Source of the DNA: CAWVWD01 sp045106825
GTDB lineage: Bacteria > Bacteroidota > Bacteroidia > Chitinophagales > Saprospiraceae
Direction of reading: 5' to 3'
Length of the DNA stretch: 37,300 nucleotides
Assembly: GCA_045106825.1 (NCBI GenBank)
Contig: JBGCFH010000011.1
Location: 1-37,300 of the forward strand
Shown here: positions 7,380-16,066 of the stretch, one piece after another
How the letters are laid out: every line of letters starts with the position of its first letter
Position numbering within the stretch: position 1 is the stretch's first letter
Notes under the pieces: model-generated
What the model was told of the DNA's origin: nothing
Databases searched by the model: none
The model's input: only the letters and a program-made list of their open reading frames with translations
Position numbers and translations under genes: made by a program

Positions 7380-9473
7380 TTAATTATTTCGATTTACTTC
7401 CCGCCAAGTTCCATTTCCATTAGAAATCAGTGTCAATGAACTATTTGTAACCGATGTAAATCCACCTTTCAGAAGCAAATAGCCACTATTAGAAACATTC
7501 GTTCCGCTTTGATTGAATAACAATGTAATCACCGTTCCTTTTGGAACTCGGTCAGCCGTCAAGTGATTAATTCTAAAAATGGTTTGTGTATTCGTAATTT
7601 CAAAATAATTCGCATTTAGAGGCAAAGTCAAAAAACCATTTCCTGGTGTTGTCACTGTTGCCATTGCATGTGTCAATTGTCCAGTTAAAGTTCCGCCAGA
7701 AGCGAACAATGGAGATTCGTCTAAAGTTGGTAATTGATTACCAAAAGTTAAAGTCGGCGTAGAAAGATAAACCGTGATTGTTCCGCCAGTTGTGTTATTG
7801 ACTTCAAATCTAAAAATTGCAGCAGTTGAACGATTAACAACGGCATTCATACCAACAAATTCCCATTCGCCACTTCCCGAGTGTGCCGTTGAAGCTGCCC
7901 AACCTTGCGGTGCATTTGTTGCCGTGTAAGCGATATTATTCTGACTTACTTTCGCATGAAACCCAAAGTTAACTTGGTCGTACATCGGCAAATCTTTCAC
8001 TTGAGGTCGAGCCAAAGCACTCGGTTCAATTCGCATAATCGTCCCAGCAGGAATTGTGATTTTCAGTACATTATGATTTTCCGTTAATTCAGGTGATAAG
8101 ACTTGAAAATAAACACCTGTACCGGTAATATCCCAATCTTGAATCGTTGTTCCATTAGGTGTAAAAAACGTTGCGTTTTTAAATTTATTAACATTAGAAT
8201 TGCGATATTGAATCGCCTTTCCACTTCGTAATCCGATATAATTATTTCCTTTATCCAAAGTCAAACCGCCAGCATAAGTACCAGTTAGTTTAGAATCTTT
8301 CGTTCCCGTTTCAAAGTAAATTAATGGTTTTGTTGCACCTTGACTGTTGCCTTCGATACGGATTTCGTTTCCAATTATTTCACCTTCATTGACGACCAAA
8401 TGCCCTTCGTTTGTTGAAGGCGGTTCGATGATTAATCCATGGAAAACATTGTTGTTTCCACCATCAATCAATAAGCCATAATCAAATCCACCACCAGATA
8501 TTTGACAATGATAAAAAGCATTTGAGTTGACATAACTTGACGCATCTTCTTTAATATGAATCCCTACTTTAGCGTGTCGAATACGTAAACCATACATTGT
8601 GATATAAGCAATTCCTCCACTATTCTTGGCTTCCAGTTGAATACCAGCTCCGTTCGTAAATCCACTAATTAATAAATTTGATAATTGAACAGTTTCCAAC
8701 GCATAACCATCCGCTAAAAGTTGAAGGCCGCCAGTCGCTTGATTACTACTTTTATCACGAATAATCAAATCTCGAACATTCGCATTATGCCCAGTAATTT
8801 TGAAGGCAAAACCATTGCCTTCGTACCAAATTAATGAGCCATTGTGAGGTGTTTGAAGTGGTTCGCTTCCTGCACTTTCGCCTTGTATCACGACACCAGC
8901 TTTTACTTCCAAAGTTCGAGTAATTTTATAAACGCCACGAGGAATATATAAGGTCGCACCAGTAATAAATGCACTATCAATAGCAGCTTCAAAAGCATCT
9001 GTATCATCTGCCGAACCATCGCCAATTGCTCCAAAATCGGTTACATAAATCCCGAATTTTGAACTATTCACATTACCAGCATTTTCAGCATATAAGGCAC
9101 GAGGAACAGACAAAATCTCTGCGACACTCGAAACCGTATAATTCGTTCCACCAGCCAAATCCATTTCGACTTTTATAAATGCCTTTTGTCCCCAATTAAT
9201 CGTCGAGAAATCGCCAGTCATTGGAATCCCGTCACCGATACTCAAGTTGATTACACCATAATTATTACTTTCAGGTTGATGAATTTCTTCATAAATCGCA
9301 GGATTCGATTCATCATCTAAAATGATACTAATTTGCACACCAATAAGTTGATTTGTAATTGTTGCTCCAGAACTATCTCTTGCGACAGCTTGATAACGAA
9401 ATGCATCTTGAGCAAAACTCATTAATGGCAACAATACGATTAGTAAAGTGGTCAGTTTACGATTGTTTTTCAT
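7380..9473 (-). CDS. Secreted pectate-lyase-3 type beta-helix protein (tailspike-like)
   Basis: A 697-residue exported protein. Residues 1-21 form a signal peptide ending at MSFAQ. Residues about 22-130 are a beta-rich domain frequent in Bacteroidota secreted and fibre-like proteins (FRYQAVARDSSG ... SVPRALYAENAG). From about residue 143 a right-handed beta-helix of the pectate lyase 3 type begins (VTDFGAIGDGSADDTDAFEAA, then LYIPRGVYKI), the module found in phage tailspikes and GH28-related enzymes. A beta-rich C-terminal region lies beyond about residue 470. No T9SS sorting domain (PNP motif) is visible, so the export route past the periplasm is unclear. The start context repeats ATGAACAAAAA twice just upstream; the chosen ATG gives the signal peptide. 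Polysaccharide binding or cleavage is likely, but the substrate is unknown. Confidence 0.85.
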   Translation of the reverse strand: MKNNRKLTTLLIVLLPLMSFAQDAFRYQAVARDSSGATITNQLIGVQISIILDDESNPAIYEEIHQPESNNYGVINLSIGDGIPMTGDFSTINWGQKAFIKVEMDLAGGTNYTVSSVAEILSVPRALYAENAGNVNSSKFGIYVTDFGAIGDGSADDTDAFEAAIDSAFITGATLYIPRGVYKITRTLEVKAGVVIQGESAGSEPLQTPHNGSLIWYEGNGFAFKITGHNANVRDLIIRDKSSNQATGGLQLLADGYALETVQLSNLLISGFTNGAGIQLEAKNSGGIAYITMYGLRIRHAKVGIHIKEDASSYVNSNAFYHCQISGGGFDYGLLIDGGNNNVFHGLIIEPPSTNEGHLVVNEGEIIGNEIRIEGNSQGATKPLIYFETGTKDSKLTGTYAGGLTLDKGNNYIGLRSGKAIQYRNSNVNKFKNATFFTPNGTTIQDWDITGTGVYFQVLSPELTENHNVLKITIPAGTIMRIEPSALARPQVKDLPMYDQVNFGFHAKVSQNNIAYTATNAPQGWAASTAHSGSGEWEFVGMNAVVNRSTAAIFRFEVNNTTGGTITVYLSTPTLTFGNQLPTLDESPLFASGGTLTGQLTHAMATVTTPGNGFLTLPLNANYFEITNTQTIFRINHLTADRVPKGTVITLLFNQSGTNVSNSGYLLLKGGFTSVTNSSLTLISNGNGTWREVNRNN

Positions 9474-9597
9474 TTTTTGTTCATTTTTTGTTCATTAGGA
9501 AACAGGTCAATATTCAATTGACGGTTGTTAATTGTTAAAAAAATAATTCAATAAAATTTACTATTGAGGAAGGTGTAGTAATTGTTTTATGTGTGTT

Positions 9598-9722
9598 GAA
9601 CCCTCTCTCGGTCTCTCCCTTTCAAGGGAGAGAAGCCTAACGATAGTACTCGAATTTATTAACTTTTGAAGTCTGTCGTTAGGCTTCCTTCTTTTTTTAA
9701 GAGAAGGATTGAGGATGAGTTC
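9598..9722. repeat. Inverted-repeat element, family B copy 2
   Basis: The left arm begins GAACCCTCTCTCGG and contains AAGCCTAACGATAG; the right arm contains CTGTCGTTAGGCTT and ends GAGGATGAGTTC. The arms pair imperfectly. The motif AAGCCTAACGATAG followed by ACTCGA is shared with copy 1 at 1185-1300. It lies just beyond the helicase gene stop and upstream of the secreted beta-helix gene. Confidence 0.78.
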
Positions 9723-9729
9723 AAAAAAA

Positions 9730-11040
9730 TCATATTTCTCTCACTCTAATTTTTCTTTTTTTCAATCTCGAATTATCCAGTGTATCAATAATACGTTTCG
9801 TTTGATGAGCGGCAACAGCGACAAACGCACAATCATTTTTCAATTCAATAATCCCTAATTCGCCTTTTTTCAATTCGCCTTTTCGGAAAAAAGTACCAGC
9901 GATATCACCTTTAGAAATTTTATCTTTTCGGCCACCAGATATAAAAACAGTTTTCCAATCTGGCGTTGAAGGAATCGGTGCATTTGTTAATTTTTCTTCT
10001 TCCAATTCATCCATAAAATCTGGTAAATCTTCTTTTTCCCATTGTAACACATAAGCCGTTCCTTCGCTGTGCATACGAGCTGTTCGACCATTTCGATGCG
10101 TAAATTCTTCTTTGCGTAAAGGCAAATGATAATGAACGATATAATCAATTTCTGGAACATCAATTCCTCTTGCTGCCAAATCAGTCGCTAAAATGATTCG
10201 ATTCGTTCCGTTACGAAATTTTATTAATGCTTGTTCTCTATCATTCTGCTCCAATCCGCCATAAAAACAACCGTGCGGAATACCTCTTTCGGTCAAATAA
10301 TCGCTTACTCGCTGTATCGAAGCTTTGAAATTACAAAACACAATTCCAGTTTGATTACCCAAATGACAAAGTGTTTTGAATAAGGTTTCTAACTTGTCTT
10401 TTTCAGGTGAAATTATTGCTTTGATTGCCAATTTAGGAACACCTTGTTCTAAGTGATTTACAAAAACAGGTTTATCTAAACCCACAAACTCAGGCATATC
10501 AACGCCTTTCGTTGCAGAAGTCAATATCTTTTTTTCGATATTTGGTAAAGCTTCTATGATTTCGCACATTTCATCTTCAAATCCTACTTCTAAGGATTTG
10601 TCAAACTCATCTAAAATCAGCGTTTTAATAGAATCAGCCGAAAAAGTCGTTCGTCTCAAATGTGCTGCAACTCGACCAGGAGTTCCGACCAAAATTGCAG
10701 GTCGATGTTTTAAAGCAATTTTATCTTTTGAAAACGAGCGTCCACCATAAGCCGAATCGACTTTGTAACCAGTTCCCATTTCACGAATAACCTGTTCGAT
10801 TTGAATCGTTAATTCTCTTGTTGGTGTGATAATTAATGCTTGAACTTCCTTTGAAGTTTCGTCTAATTCTGCAATAATTGGCAATAAAAATGCCAATGTT
10901 TTTCCTGTTCCAGTTGGTGATAATATTACAATTTCCGAAGTCGAATGAATCGCCAAACGAGCTTCTTCTTGCATTGTATTCAAGGATTCAATCCCTAATT
11001 TTGCCAGTATTTGGCGTTGATTTTTTATCTTTTTTGACAT
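9730..11040 (-). CDS. DEAD-box-type RNA helicase with DbpA-like RNA-binding domain (DEFD variant)
   Basis: A 436-residue ATP-dependent RNA helicase. Motifs are in order: I SPTGTGKT (41-48), Ia PTREL (73-77), Ib TPGR (120-123), II DEFD (144-147), III SAT (175-177), then FCNFKAS, ATDLAARGIDVPE, and VI HRNGRTAR. Residues about 362-436 (TVFISGGRKDKISKGDIAG onward) match the DbpA-type RNA-binding domain, which in E. coli targets 23S rRNA during 50S assembly. Two departures stand out: motif II is DEFD instead of DEAD, and motif VI ends TAR rather than TGR. The Walker residues D and E are kept, so ATPase activity is plausible. A ribosome-assembly role is inferred from the C-terminal domain. A TACCTTTG box lies just upstream of the start. 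Confidence 0.9.
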   Translation of the reverse strand: MSKKIKNQRQILAKLGIESLNTMQEEARLAIHSTSEIVILSPTGTGKTLAFLLPIIAELDETSKEVQALIITPTRELTIQIEQVIREMGTGYKVDSAYGGRSFSKDKIALKHRPAILVGTPGRVAAHLRRTTFSADSIKTLILDEFDKSLEVGFEDEMCEIIEALPNIEKKILTSATKGVDMPEFVGLDKPVFVNHLEQGVPKLAIKAIISPEKDKLETLFKTLCHLGNQTGIVFCNFKASIQRVSDYLTERGIPHGCFYGGLEQNDREQALIKFRNGTNRIILATDLAARGIDVPEIDYIVHYHLPLRKEEFTHRNGRTARMHSEGTAYVLQWEKEDLPDFMDELEEEKLTNAPIPSTPDWKTVFISGGRKDKISKGDIAGTFFRKGELKKGELGIIELKNDCAFVAVAAHQTKRIIDTLDNSRLKKRKIRVREI

Positions 11041-11045
11041 GAATG

Positions 11046-11053
11046 CAAAGGTA
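11046..11053 (-). promoter_or_regulatory. Candidate -7 element of the helicase gene
   Basis: TACCTTTG on the minus strand fits the Bacteroidota -7 consensus TAnnTTTG. It ends five bases before the ATG, so a transcript from it would be almost leaderless. No TTG is found at the -33 distance. Confidence 0.45.
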
Positions 11054-11171
11054 AACCTTTTTGTTTGTAGCGACTACTTTTAACTATCATAAATGATTAT
11101 GTGGAAACTAAGGACAATTGTTTAATCACAACTCTTACTCCAAGTTTTAGTAATCAACTAAAAACAGGTAA

Positions 11172-11921
11172 TTATACCTTGATAAATTTAATCGTTTCCA
11201 AAACTTCGTTATCCTCACCAATAATTTGTAATATATAGTTTCCAGATATTAATGATTCAACTTGTGGAATAGAAATCAATTGGTTATTAATTGATTTATA
11301 GACATTAGAGTAAACGATGCTTCCATTAGCTGAAAGAATTTGAATTGTGGTAGAATTATTTAATTTCCCTTCAAATTGTACCTGAATATAGTCGGTCGTA
11401 GGATTAGGAAAAGTTTGAATACGTATTGCTTTCTTTATACCTTTCGCTTGTGCAGATTTTGTGTTTTGACGTTTTTCTTTATTAAAATAAAGCACTTTGT
11501 AATAACTGACTTGTTCACTATTATTAGCGTCAAGCACAATTTCTTTTTTTAAATTTGTTTGATTTGTAATATGATTAATTGTACTAAAATTTTTCATATT
11601 TCCAATGCTTCTTTGAATCACAAATGTATTAGAATTGACATCGCCAATTTTTTCTAAGTCCAAACGAACATATTGATTATTTATACGAGTTGCTTTTAAT
11701 AACACCTCTTGTTTTAATTCTAATTCACCTTGTTGAAATCCTTCTGTAACAATCAAACTGTTTTCAGTATGACTAAAAACTTCGCCCATTGTCCAACTTA
11801 TAGAACTTCCGTCATTAGCTATTGCAAATCCACCAGCAGTCGTAATAGTAGATAAATTTTGTTGTCCAAAAAGGAAAGAAGTTGTTATTGTAAATGTAAT
11901 AAATAGTAAAAGTTTCTTCAT
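11172..11921 (-). CDS. Secreted protein with T9SS type A sorting domain
   Basis: A 249-residue protein with a signal peptide (hydrophobic residues 4-19, ending FLFGQ). A short N-terminal region (TAGGFAIANDGSSISWTMGEVF and GFQQGE) is common in small T9SS cargo proteins, followed by a beta-rich middle. Residues about 169-249 form the type A sorting domain: TFPNPTTDYIQVQF, then SANGSIVYS, SGNYILQI and the final TIKFIKV. The type IX secretion system would move it across the outer membrane and remove this domain. No catalytic motif is seen, so its surface role is unknown. It is a single gene with no close partner. Confidence 0.88.
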   Translation of the reverse strand: MKKLLLFITFTITTSFLFGQQNLSTITTAGGFAIANDGSSISWTMGEVFSHTENSLIVTEGFQQGELELKQEVLLKATRINNQYVRLDLEKIGDVNSNTFVIQRSIGNMKNFSTINHITNQTNLKKEIVLDANNSEQVSYYKVLYFNKEKRQNTKSAQAKGIKKAIRIQTFPNPTTDYIQVQFEGKLNNSTTIQILSANGSIVYSNVYKSINNQLISIPQVESLISGNYILQIIGEDNEVLETIKFIKV

Positions 11922-12580
11922 GTTGTTGCTATTGATTTGCGGTGGCGAAATTATGATAAACTATAAGTTGTAAGTCACGTTTTTTTTAAAATAGTGACAG
12001 GGATAAAACCTGTCTTGATGATTATTAATTATTTGTTGGATGGAAGGTGTTTGATATTATGATACCAATATATATGAAATTATATACATGTGTCAAGGTT
12101 TCTCAAAATTGCTTAGATGCTATTTATTAGACTTAATCTATAAATGGGATTTTTATTTATTATTTATCAATAATGGAATAAATGTAGTTGTATTTTAAAC
12201 TATCAATAAGTTTAACTAATTGATTTTTAATTGTTTATTAATTAATCAATAAATCATATTAAAAAACCTATATATATAAAAATATTTTTATAAATTTTGA
12301 AAAAACATAAAAAATTGTATTTGCAGAATTATTAATTTGCTGTAATAAGTCATTCTTAAAGCTTCGAGGATGATTTATTTACTTTTCCTTTTTCACATTT
12401 TTTTATCAAAAAGTTGATAATTTTTGCAAATCATATCAACAAAATTTAAAAAAAATTATTTAACCCTAACATTTTCATTTTTGATTCGTTAGTTCAATAA
12501 GACTTCTGCTTAATTTGTTTTAAAATAACACATTTAATAATGTTATCCTCAATTGATTATCATACAAACTAATTCAATAA
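11922..12580. other. AT-rich intergenic region
   Basis: About 660 very AT-rich bases with stops in all frames. The only structure noticed is a small hairpin near 11996-12014 (GACAGG and CCTGTC). It precedes a truncated gene and is probably degraded coding DNA. Confidence 0.5.
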
Positions 12581-12934
12581 CTTTTTTACCAATATCTTGT
12601 TCGTAAAGAATCTCTATCTTATAACGCTGATTCAACAATAAGAGGATATTCTTTTCTGGATGAACATTACTTTTCTTTTCCAACAAATACAAATAATATT
12701 GAAGAAGTGCCAGTCAAAATTTATCCAAATCCTACAACCGAAAGCCTTTATGTAGAACTTTCTGAACCATTAAATAATGGTGTAATGACTATTTGGGATG
12801 TACACGGTCGCTTAGTTCGTCAAGAAAATTACACACAAAATTTGATTGACGTTTCGGCATTAAGTAGTGGAACTTATTGGTTGCAACTTACGAGTGATGA
12901 TGTCAATCAAACGATACAATTTATCAAAAACTAA
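12581..12934 (+). pseudogene. 3' remnant of a T9SS cargo gene
   Basis: The clear part (from a GTG at 12707, 75 residues) is a complete type A sorting domain: VKIYPNPTTESLYVEL, then WDVHGRLVRQ, SSGTYWLQL and the end TIQFIKN. The same frame extends upstream to a stop at 12578-12580, reading for example RGYSFLDEHYFSFPTNTNN, which looks like genuine protein sequence. There is no signal peptide and no passenger domain, so a T9SS sorting domain here would have nothing to export. The gene most likely lost its 5' part; the AT-rich stretch upstream would be the debris. A strong terminator follows directly. Confidence 0.8.
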
Positions 12935-12956
12935 AACCCTTTTGACTAATATCAAG

Positions 12957-12987
12957 AAGCCGTTAACTTTGAGTTAACGGCTTTTTT
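12957..12987 (+). terminator. Rho-independent terminator
   Basis: AAGCCGTTAACT pairs perfectly with AGTTAACGGCTT over a three-base loop and is followed by a run of T. It isolates the T9SS remnant from pgi. Confidence 0.9.
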
Positions 12988-13012
12988 ATTTGAATTTAAC
13001 CATTGTGTATAT

Positions 13013-13039
13013 TTGACACTTACAAAATATGTATCTTTG
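13013..13039 (+). promoter_or_regulatory. Promoter of pgi
   Basis: TTG at 13013-13015 (in ATTTGACA) and TATCTTTG at 13032-13039 match the Bacteroidota -33 and -7 elements with a 16-base gap. The -7 box overlaps the ATG at 13029, which therefore cannot be the real start. Confidence 0.8.
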
Positions 13040-13070
13040 CGATATTACAAATTTTGAAAAAAATAAAACC

Positions 13071-14720
13071 ATGCTAAAACGACAAAATCCAACGGAAACT
13101 AAATCATGGAAAGGCTTAGAAGAGCATTTTAATCTGATTAAAAATACACACTTAAAAGCGTTTTTTGAACAAGATGATAAGCGTTTTGAAAACTTCTCTA
13201 TTCAGTTTGAAGATATATTAGTTGATTATTCTAAAAATAGAATCAATCAAGAAACACTTGATTTATTATTAGAATTAGCAAAGGAAACACATTTAGCAGA
13301 AGCGATAAACGACATGTTTTCGGGTAAGGTAATTAACGAAACAGAAGGTCGAGCAGTTTTACACACGGCTTTACGCAATCGTTCAAATAATCCTGTTGAA
13401 GTTGACGGAAAAGATGTTATGCCTGATGTGAATGCTGTTTTGGCAAAAATGGAAAGATTCTCGAATCAAGTGACAAATGGAGAATGGAAAGGTTATACAG
13501 GAAAACCAATTACAAGTATTGTAAATATCGGAATTGGTGGTTCAGATTTAGGGCCTTTTATGGTAACAGAAGCTTTGAAACCTTACTGGAAAGAAGGTAT
13601 TTCGGTTCATTTTGTGTCTAATGTCGATGGAACGCATATTGCGGAAACGCTAAAAAAAGTTGATGCAGAGACGACTTTATTTATGATTGCATCAAAGACG
13701 TTCACCACACAAGAAACAATGACGAATGCTTATTCTGCTCGTGATTGGTTTTTGACTCATGCAAAAGATCAGGCTCATGTTGCAAAGCATTTTGTCGCAC
13801 TTTCTACAAATGCAGAAGGTGTTGCAAAGTTTGGTATTGATACCAATAATATGTTTGAGTTTTGGAGTTGGGTTGGCGGTCGTTATTCTTTGACTTCAGG
13901 TATTGGTTTGTCGATTGCTTGTACGATTGGTTTTGATAATTTCAAACAATTACTGGAAGGTTTTCACGCAATGGATGAACATTTCCGTACAGCGGATTTT
14001 GATAAAAATATTCCTGTTATTTTAGCATTAATTGGAATTTGGTACAATAACTTTTTTGAAGCAGATTCGGAAGCGATTTTGCCTTATGACCAATATTTGC
14101 ACCGTTTTGCTGCTTATTTCCAACAAGGAAATGTGGAAAGTAATGGAAAATATGTCGGTCGTGATGGAAATCCTGTAAATTACCAAACTGGCCCAATTAT
14201 TTGGGGAGAACCAGGTACAAACGGACAACACGCTTTTTATCAATTAATTCATCAAGGAACAAAATTGATTCCTTGTGATTTTATTGCACCTGCGATTTCA
14301 CACAATCCGATTGGTAATCATCATGATAAATTGTTGTCGAACTTCTTTGCTCAAACAGAAGCGTTGATGAATGGAAAATGGGATTCGGAAGTTTTAGCAG
14401 AACTCAATGCTGCTGGAAAATCAGAAGAAGATATTGAATTTTTAGCTCCTTTCAAAGTATTCAAAGGCAATCGTCCAACAAATTCAATTTTGGTAAAACA
14501 AATTACACCTTATACTTTAGGTAATTTGATTGCAATGTACGAACACAAGATTTTTGTACAAGGTATTATTTGGAATGTTTTCAGTTTTGATCAATGGGGC
14601 GTTGAGTTAGGAAAGCAGTTAGCGAAAAAAATATTGCCTGAATTAACCAACAACGAAGCCGTAAATTCGCACGATGCTTCTACGAATGGCTTGATAAACG
14701 CTTATAAGGCGATGAGATAA
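13071..14720 (+). CDS. pgi: Glucose-6-phosphate isomerase
   Basis: Phosphoglucose isomerase, which interconverts glucose 6-phosphate and fructose 6-phosphate in glycolysis and gluconeogenesis. The frame is open from 13029, but the start at 13071 (MLKRQNPTETKSW) is chosen because the earlier ATG lies inside the promoter; this gives 549 residues, the usual size of the long bacterial form. Characteristic segments are NIGIGGSDLGPFMVTEAL, FVSNVDGTHI, ASKTFTTQETMTNA, FWSWVGGRYSLTS (active-site region), GEPGTNGQHAFYQL with the catalytic-base region, and the C-terminal FDQWGVELGKQLA with the conserved lysine. It is a single gene with its own promoter and terminator. Confidence 0.97.
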   Translation: MLKRQNPTETKSWKGLEEHFNLIKNTHLKAFFEQDDKRFENFSIQFEDILVDYSKNRINQETLDLLLELAKETHLAEAINDMFSGKVINETEGRAVLHTALRNRSNNPVEVDGKDVMPDVNAVLAKMERFSNQVTNGEWKGYTGKPITSIVNIGIGGSDLGPFMVTEALKPYWKEGISVHFVSNVDGTHIAETLKKVDAETTLFMIASKTFTTQETMTNAYSARDWFLTHAKDQAHVAKHFVALSTNAEGVAKFGIDTNNMFEFWSWVGGRYSLTSGIGLSIACTIGFDNFKQLLEGFHAMDEHFRTADFDKNIPVILALIGIWYNNFFEADSEAILPYDQYLHRFAAYFQQGNVESNGKYVGRDGNPVNYQTGPIIWGEPGTNGQHAFYQLIHQGTKLIPCDFIAPAISHNPIGNHHDKLLSNFFAQTEALMNGKWDSEVLAELNAAGKSEEDIEFLAPFKVFKGNRPTNSILVKQITPYTLGNLIAMYEHKIFVQGIIWNVFSFDQWGVELGKQLAKKILPELTNNEAVNSHDASTNGLINAYKAMR

Positions 14721-14744
14721 AATGATTAATCCAATTATTTTTTA

Positions 14745-14775
14745 GATAAAAGGCATTTTAAAAATGCCTTTTATC
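14745..14775 (+). terminator. Terminator of pgi
   Basis: GATAAAAGGCATTTT pairs perfectly with AAAATGCCTTTTATC around a single base, 24 bases beyond the pgi stop. Confidence 0.85.
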
Positions 14776-14879
14776 ATTTTACAATAAATCTAAATTATGT
14801 TAAGCGAGTTAGATTATTTTCATTTTTATCAATGTAGTTACTAATTTTACTCGATATTTTGGAAATTGTATAAACGACT

Positions 14880-15836
14880 ATGAAAGTAACAGAACATATT
14901 GCACAAGCTAATGGCAAAACGCTGATTTCTTTTGAAATATTACCACCGATGAAAGGTGGAAGTATTCAATCAATATTTGATACATTAGACCCTTTGATGG
15001 AATTTAAACCACCATTTATTGATGTAACGTATCATCGAGAGGAATTTATTTATACGAAAAGAGAAAGTGGTTTTTACGAAAAAACAGCTATTCGTAAACG
15101 ACCAGGAACGGTTGGGATTTGTGCTGCAATCATGAACCGCTATCATGTTGACGCTGTTCCTCACTTGATTTGTGGTGGTTTTACCACAGAAGAAACGGAA
15201 GATGCTTTAATTGATTTGAGCTTTTTGGGCGTTGATAATGTTTTGGCACTTCGAGGTGATGCACGAAAGTTTGAAGGAAAATTTATTCCTGAAAAAGGTG
15301 GACATGCTTATGCAGAAGATTTGGTAAAACATGTTCATGAAATGAATGAAGGTCATTATCTTGATCCAAATGTTGTGAATGGTTCGAGTACCGATTTTTG
15401 TATTGGTGTCGCTGGTTATCCTGAAAAACACTTTGAATCACCAAATTATGCTAATGACTTATTCTTCTTAAAGCAAAAAGTCGATGCTGGTGCAGATTAC
15501 ATCGTGACACAAATGTTTTTTGATAATGCGAAATACTTCAAATTCGTTGATGATTGTCGTGAAATCGGTATTAATGTGCCAATTATTCCAGGACTAAAAC
15601 CTGTTACCAAAAAATATCAATTGAACTCTTTGCCTCGAATGTTTTCTATCGACTTACCACAAGATTTGGCGGTAGAAATAATGAAGGCTAAAAATGGTGC
15701 AGCTCGTCGTCAAATTGGTATAGAATGGTGCATTATGCAATCAAAAGAATTGAAGGAAAAAGGTGTTCCTTGTTTACATTATTATACAATGGGCGATTCA
15801 AATACAATTAAAACGATTGCAAGTGCAGTGAGTTAA
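14880..15836 (+). CDS. metF: 5,10-methylenetetrahydrofolate reductase
   Basis: A flavin-dependent reductase of 318 residues that makes 5-methyltetrahydrofolate for methionine synthesis. The TIM-barrel motifs are clear: SFEILPPMKGG with the catalytic glutamate near residue 19, FIDVTYHREE, GFTTEETEDALIDL, the flavin site LALRGDARK, FCIGVAGYPEKH, and DYIVTQMFFDNAKYFKFV followed by IPGLKPVT. Length and the extended C-terminus (GVPCLHYYTMGDS) are normal for the single-domain bacterial enzyme. No other methionine gene and no riboswitch-like structure is seen in the 160 bases upstream. Confidence 0.96.
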   Translation: MKVTEHIAQANGKTLISFEILPPMKGGSIQSIFDTLDPLMEFKPPFIDVTYHREEFIYTKRESGFYEKTAIRKRPGTVGICAAIMNRYHVDAVPHLICGGFTTEETEDALIDLSFLGVDNVLALRGDARKFEGKFIPEKGGHAYAEDLVKHVHEMNEGHYLDPNVVNGSSTDFCIGVAGYPEKHFESPNYANDLFFLKQKVDAGADYIVTQMFFDNAKYFKFVDDCREIGINVPIIPGLKPVTKKYQLNSLPRMFSIDLPQDLAVEIMKAKNGAARRQIGIEWCIMQSKELKEKGVPCLHYYTMGDSNTIKTIASAVS

Positions 15837-15892
15837 AAGTAAGGATTTAGTATTTTACAATTAGGTTTTCTACTAAATTGGTTCAAGCATCT

Positions 15893-15935
15893 AAAATCAT
15901 CAAGTGGCTTTGGCTTTGAGTCACTTGATGATTTT
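15893..15935 (+). terminator. Terminator of metF
   Basis: AAAATCATCAAGTG pairs with CACTTGATGATTTTT across a 15-base loop and ends in a T run. Confidence 0.85.
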
Positions 15936-16066
15936 TGTTAAGAGAATTGATAATGTTACGTTTATTAAACTCTGAAAATTAAGTAAACGCTGTTTTGATT
16001 TTATTCTAAGTATAAAATCACTAAAATTAACCTCCATTTTTACCCTTCACTAAGAAAATCCTAACC

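Noticed and set aside
13029..13070. Upstream ATG giving a 14-residue longer glucose-6-phosphate isomerase
   Set aside because: It overlaps the TATCTTTG promoter box, so it would lie at or before the transcription start.
14760..14880. Possible riboswitch or SAM-responsive leader before metF
   Set aside because: Apart from the end of the pgi terminator hairpin, no conserved multi-stem structure is visible in this short AT-rich stretch.
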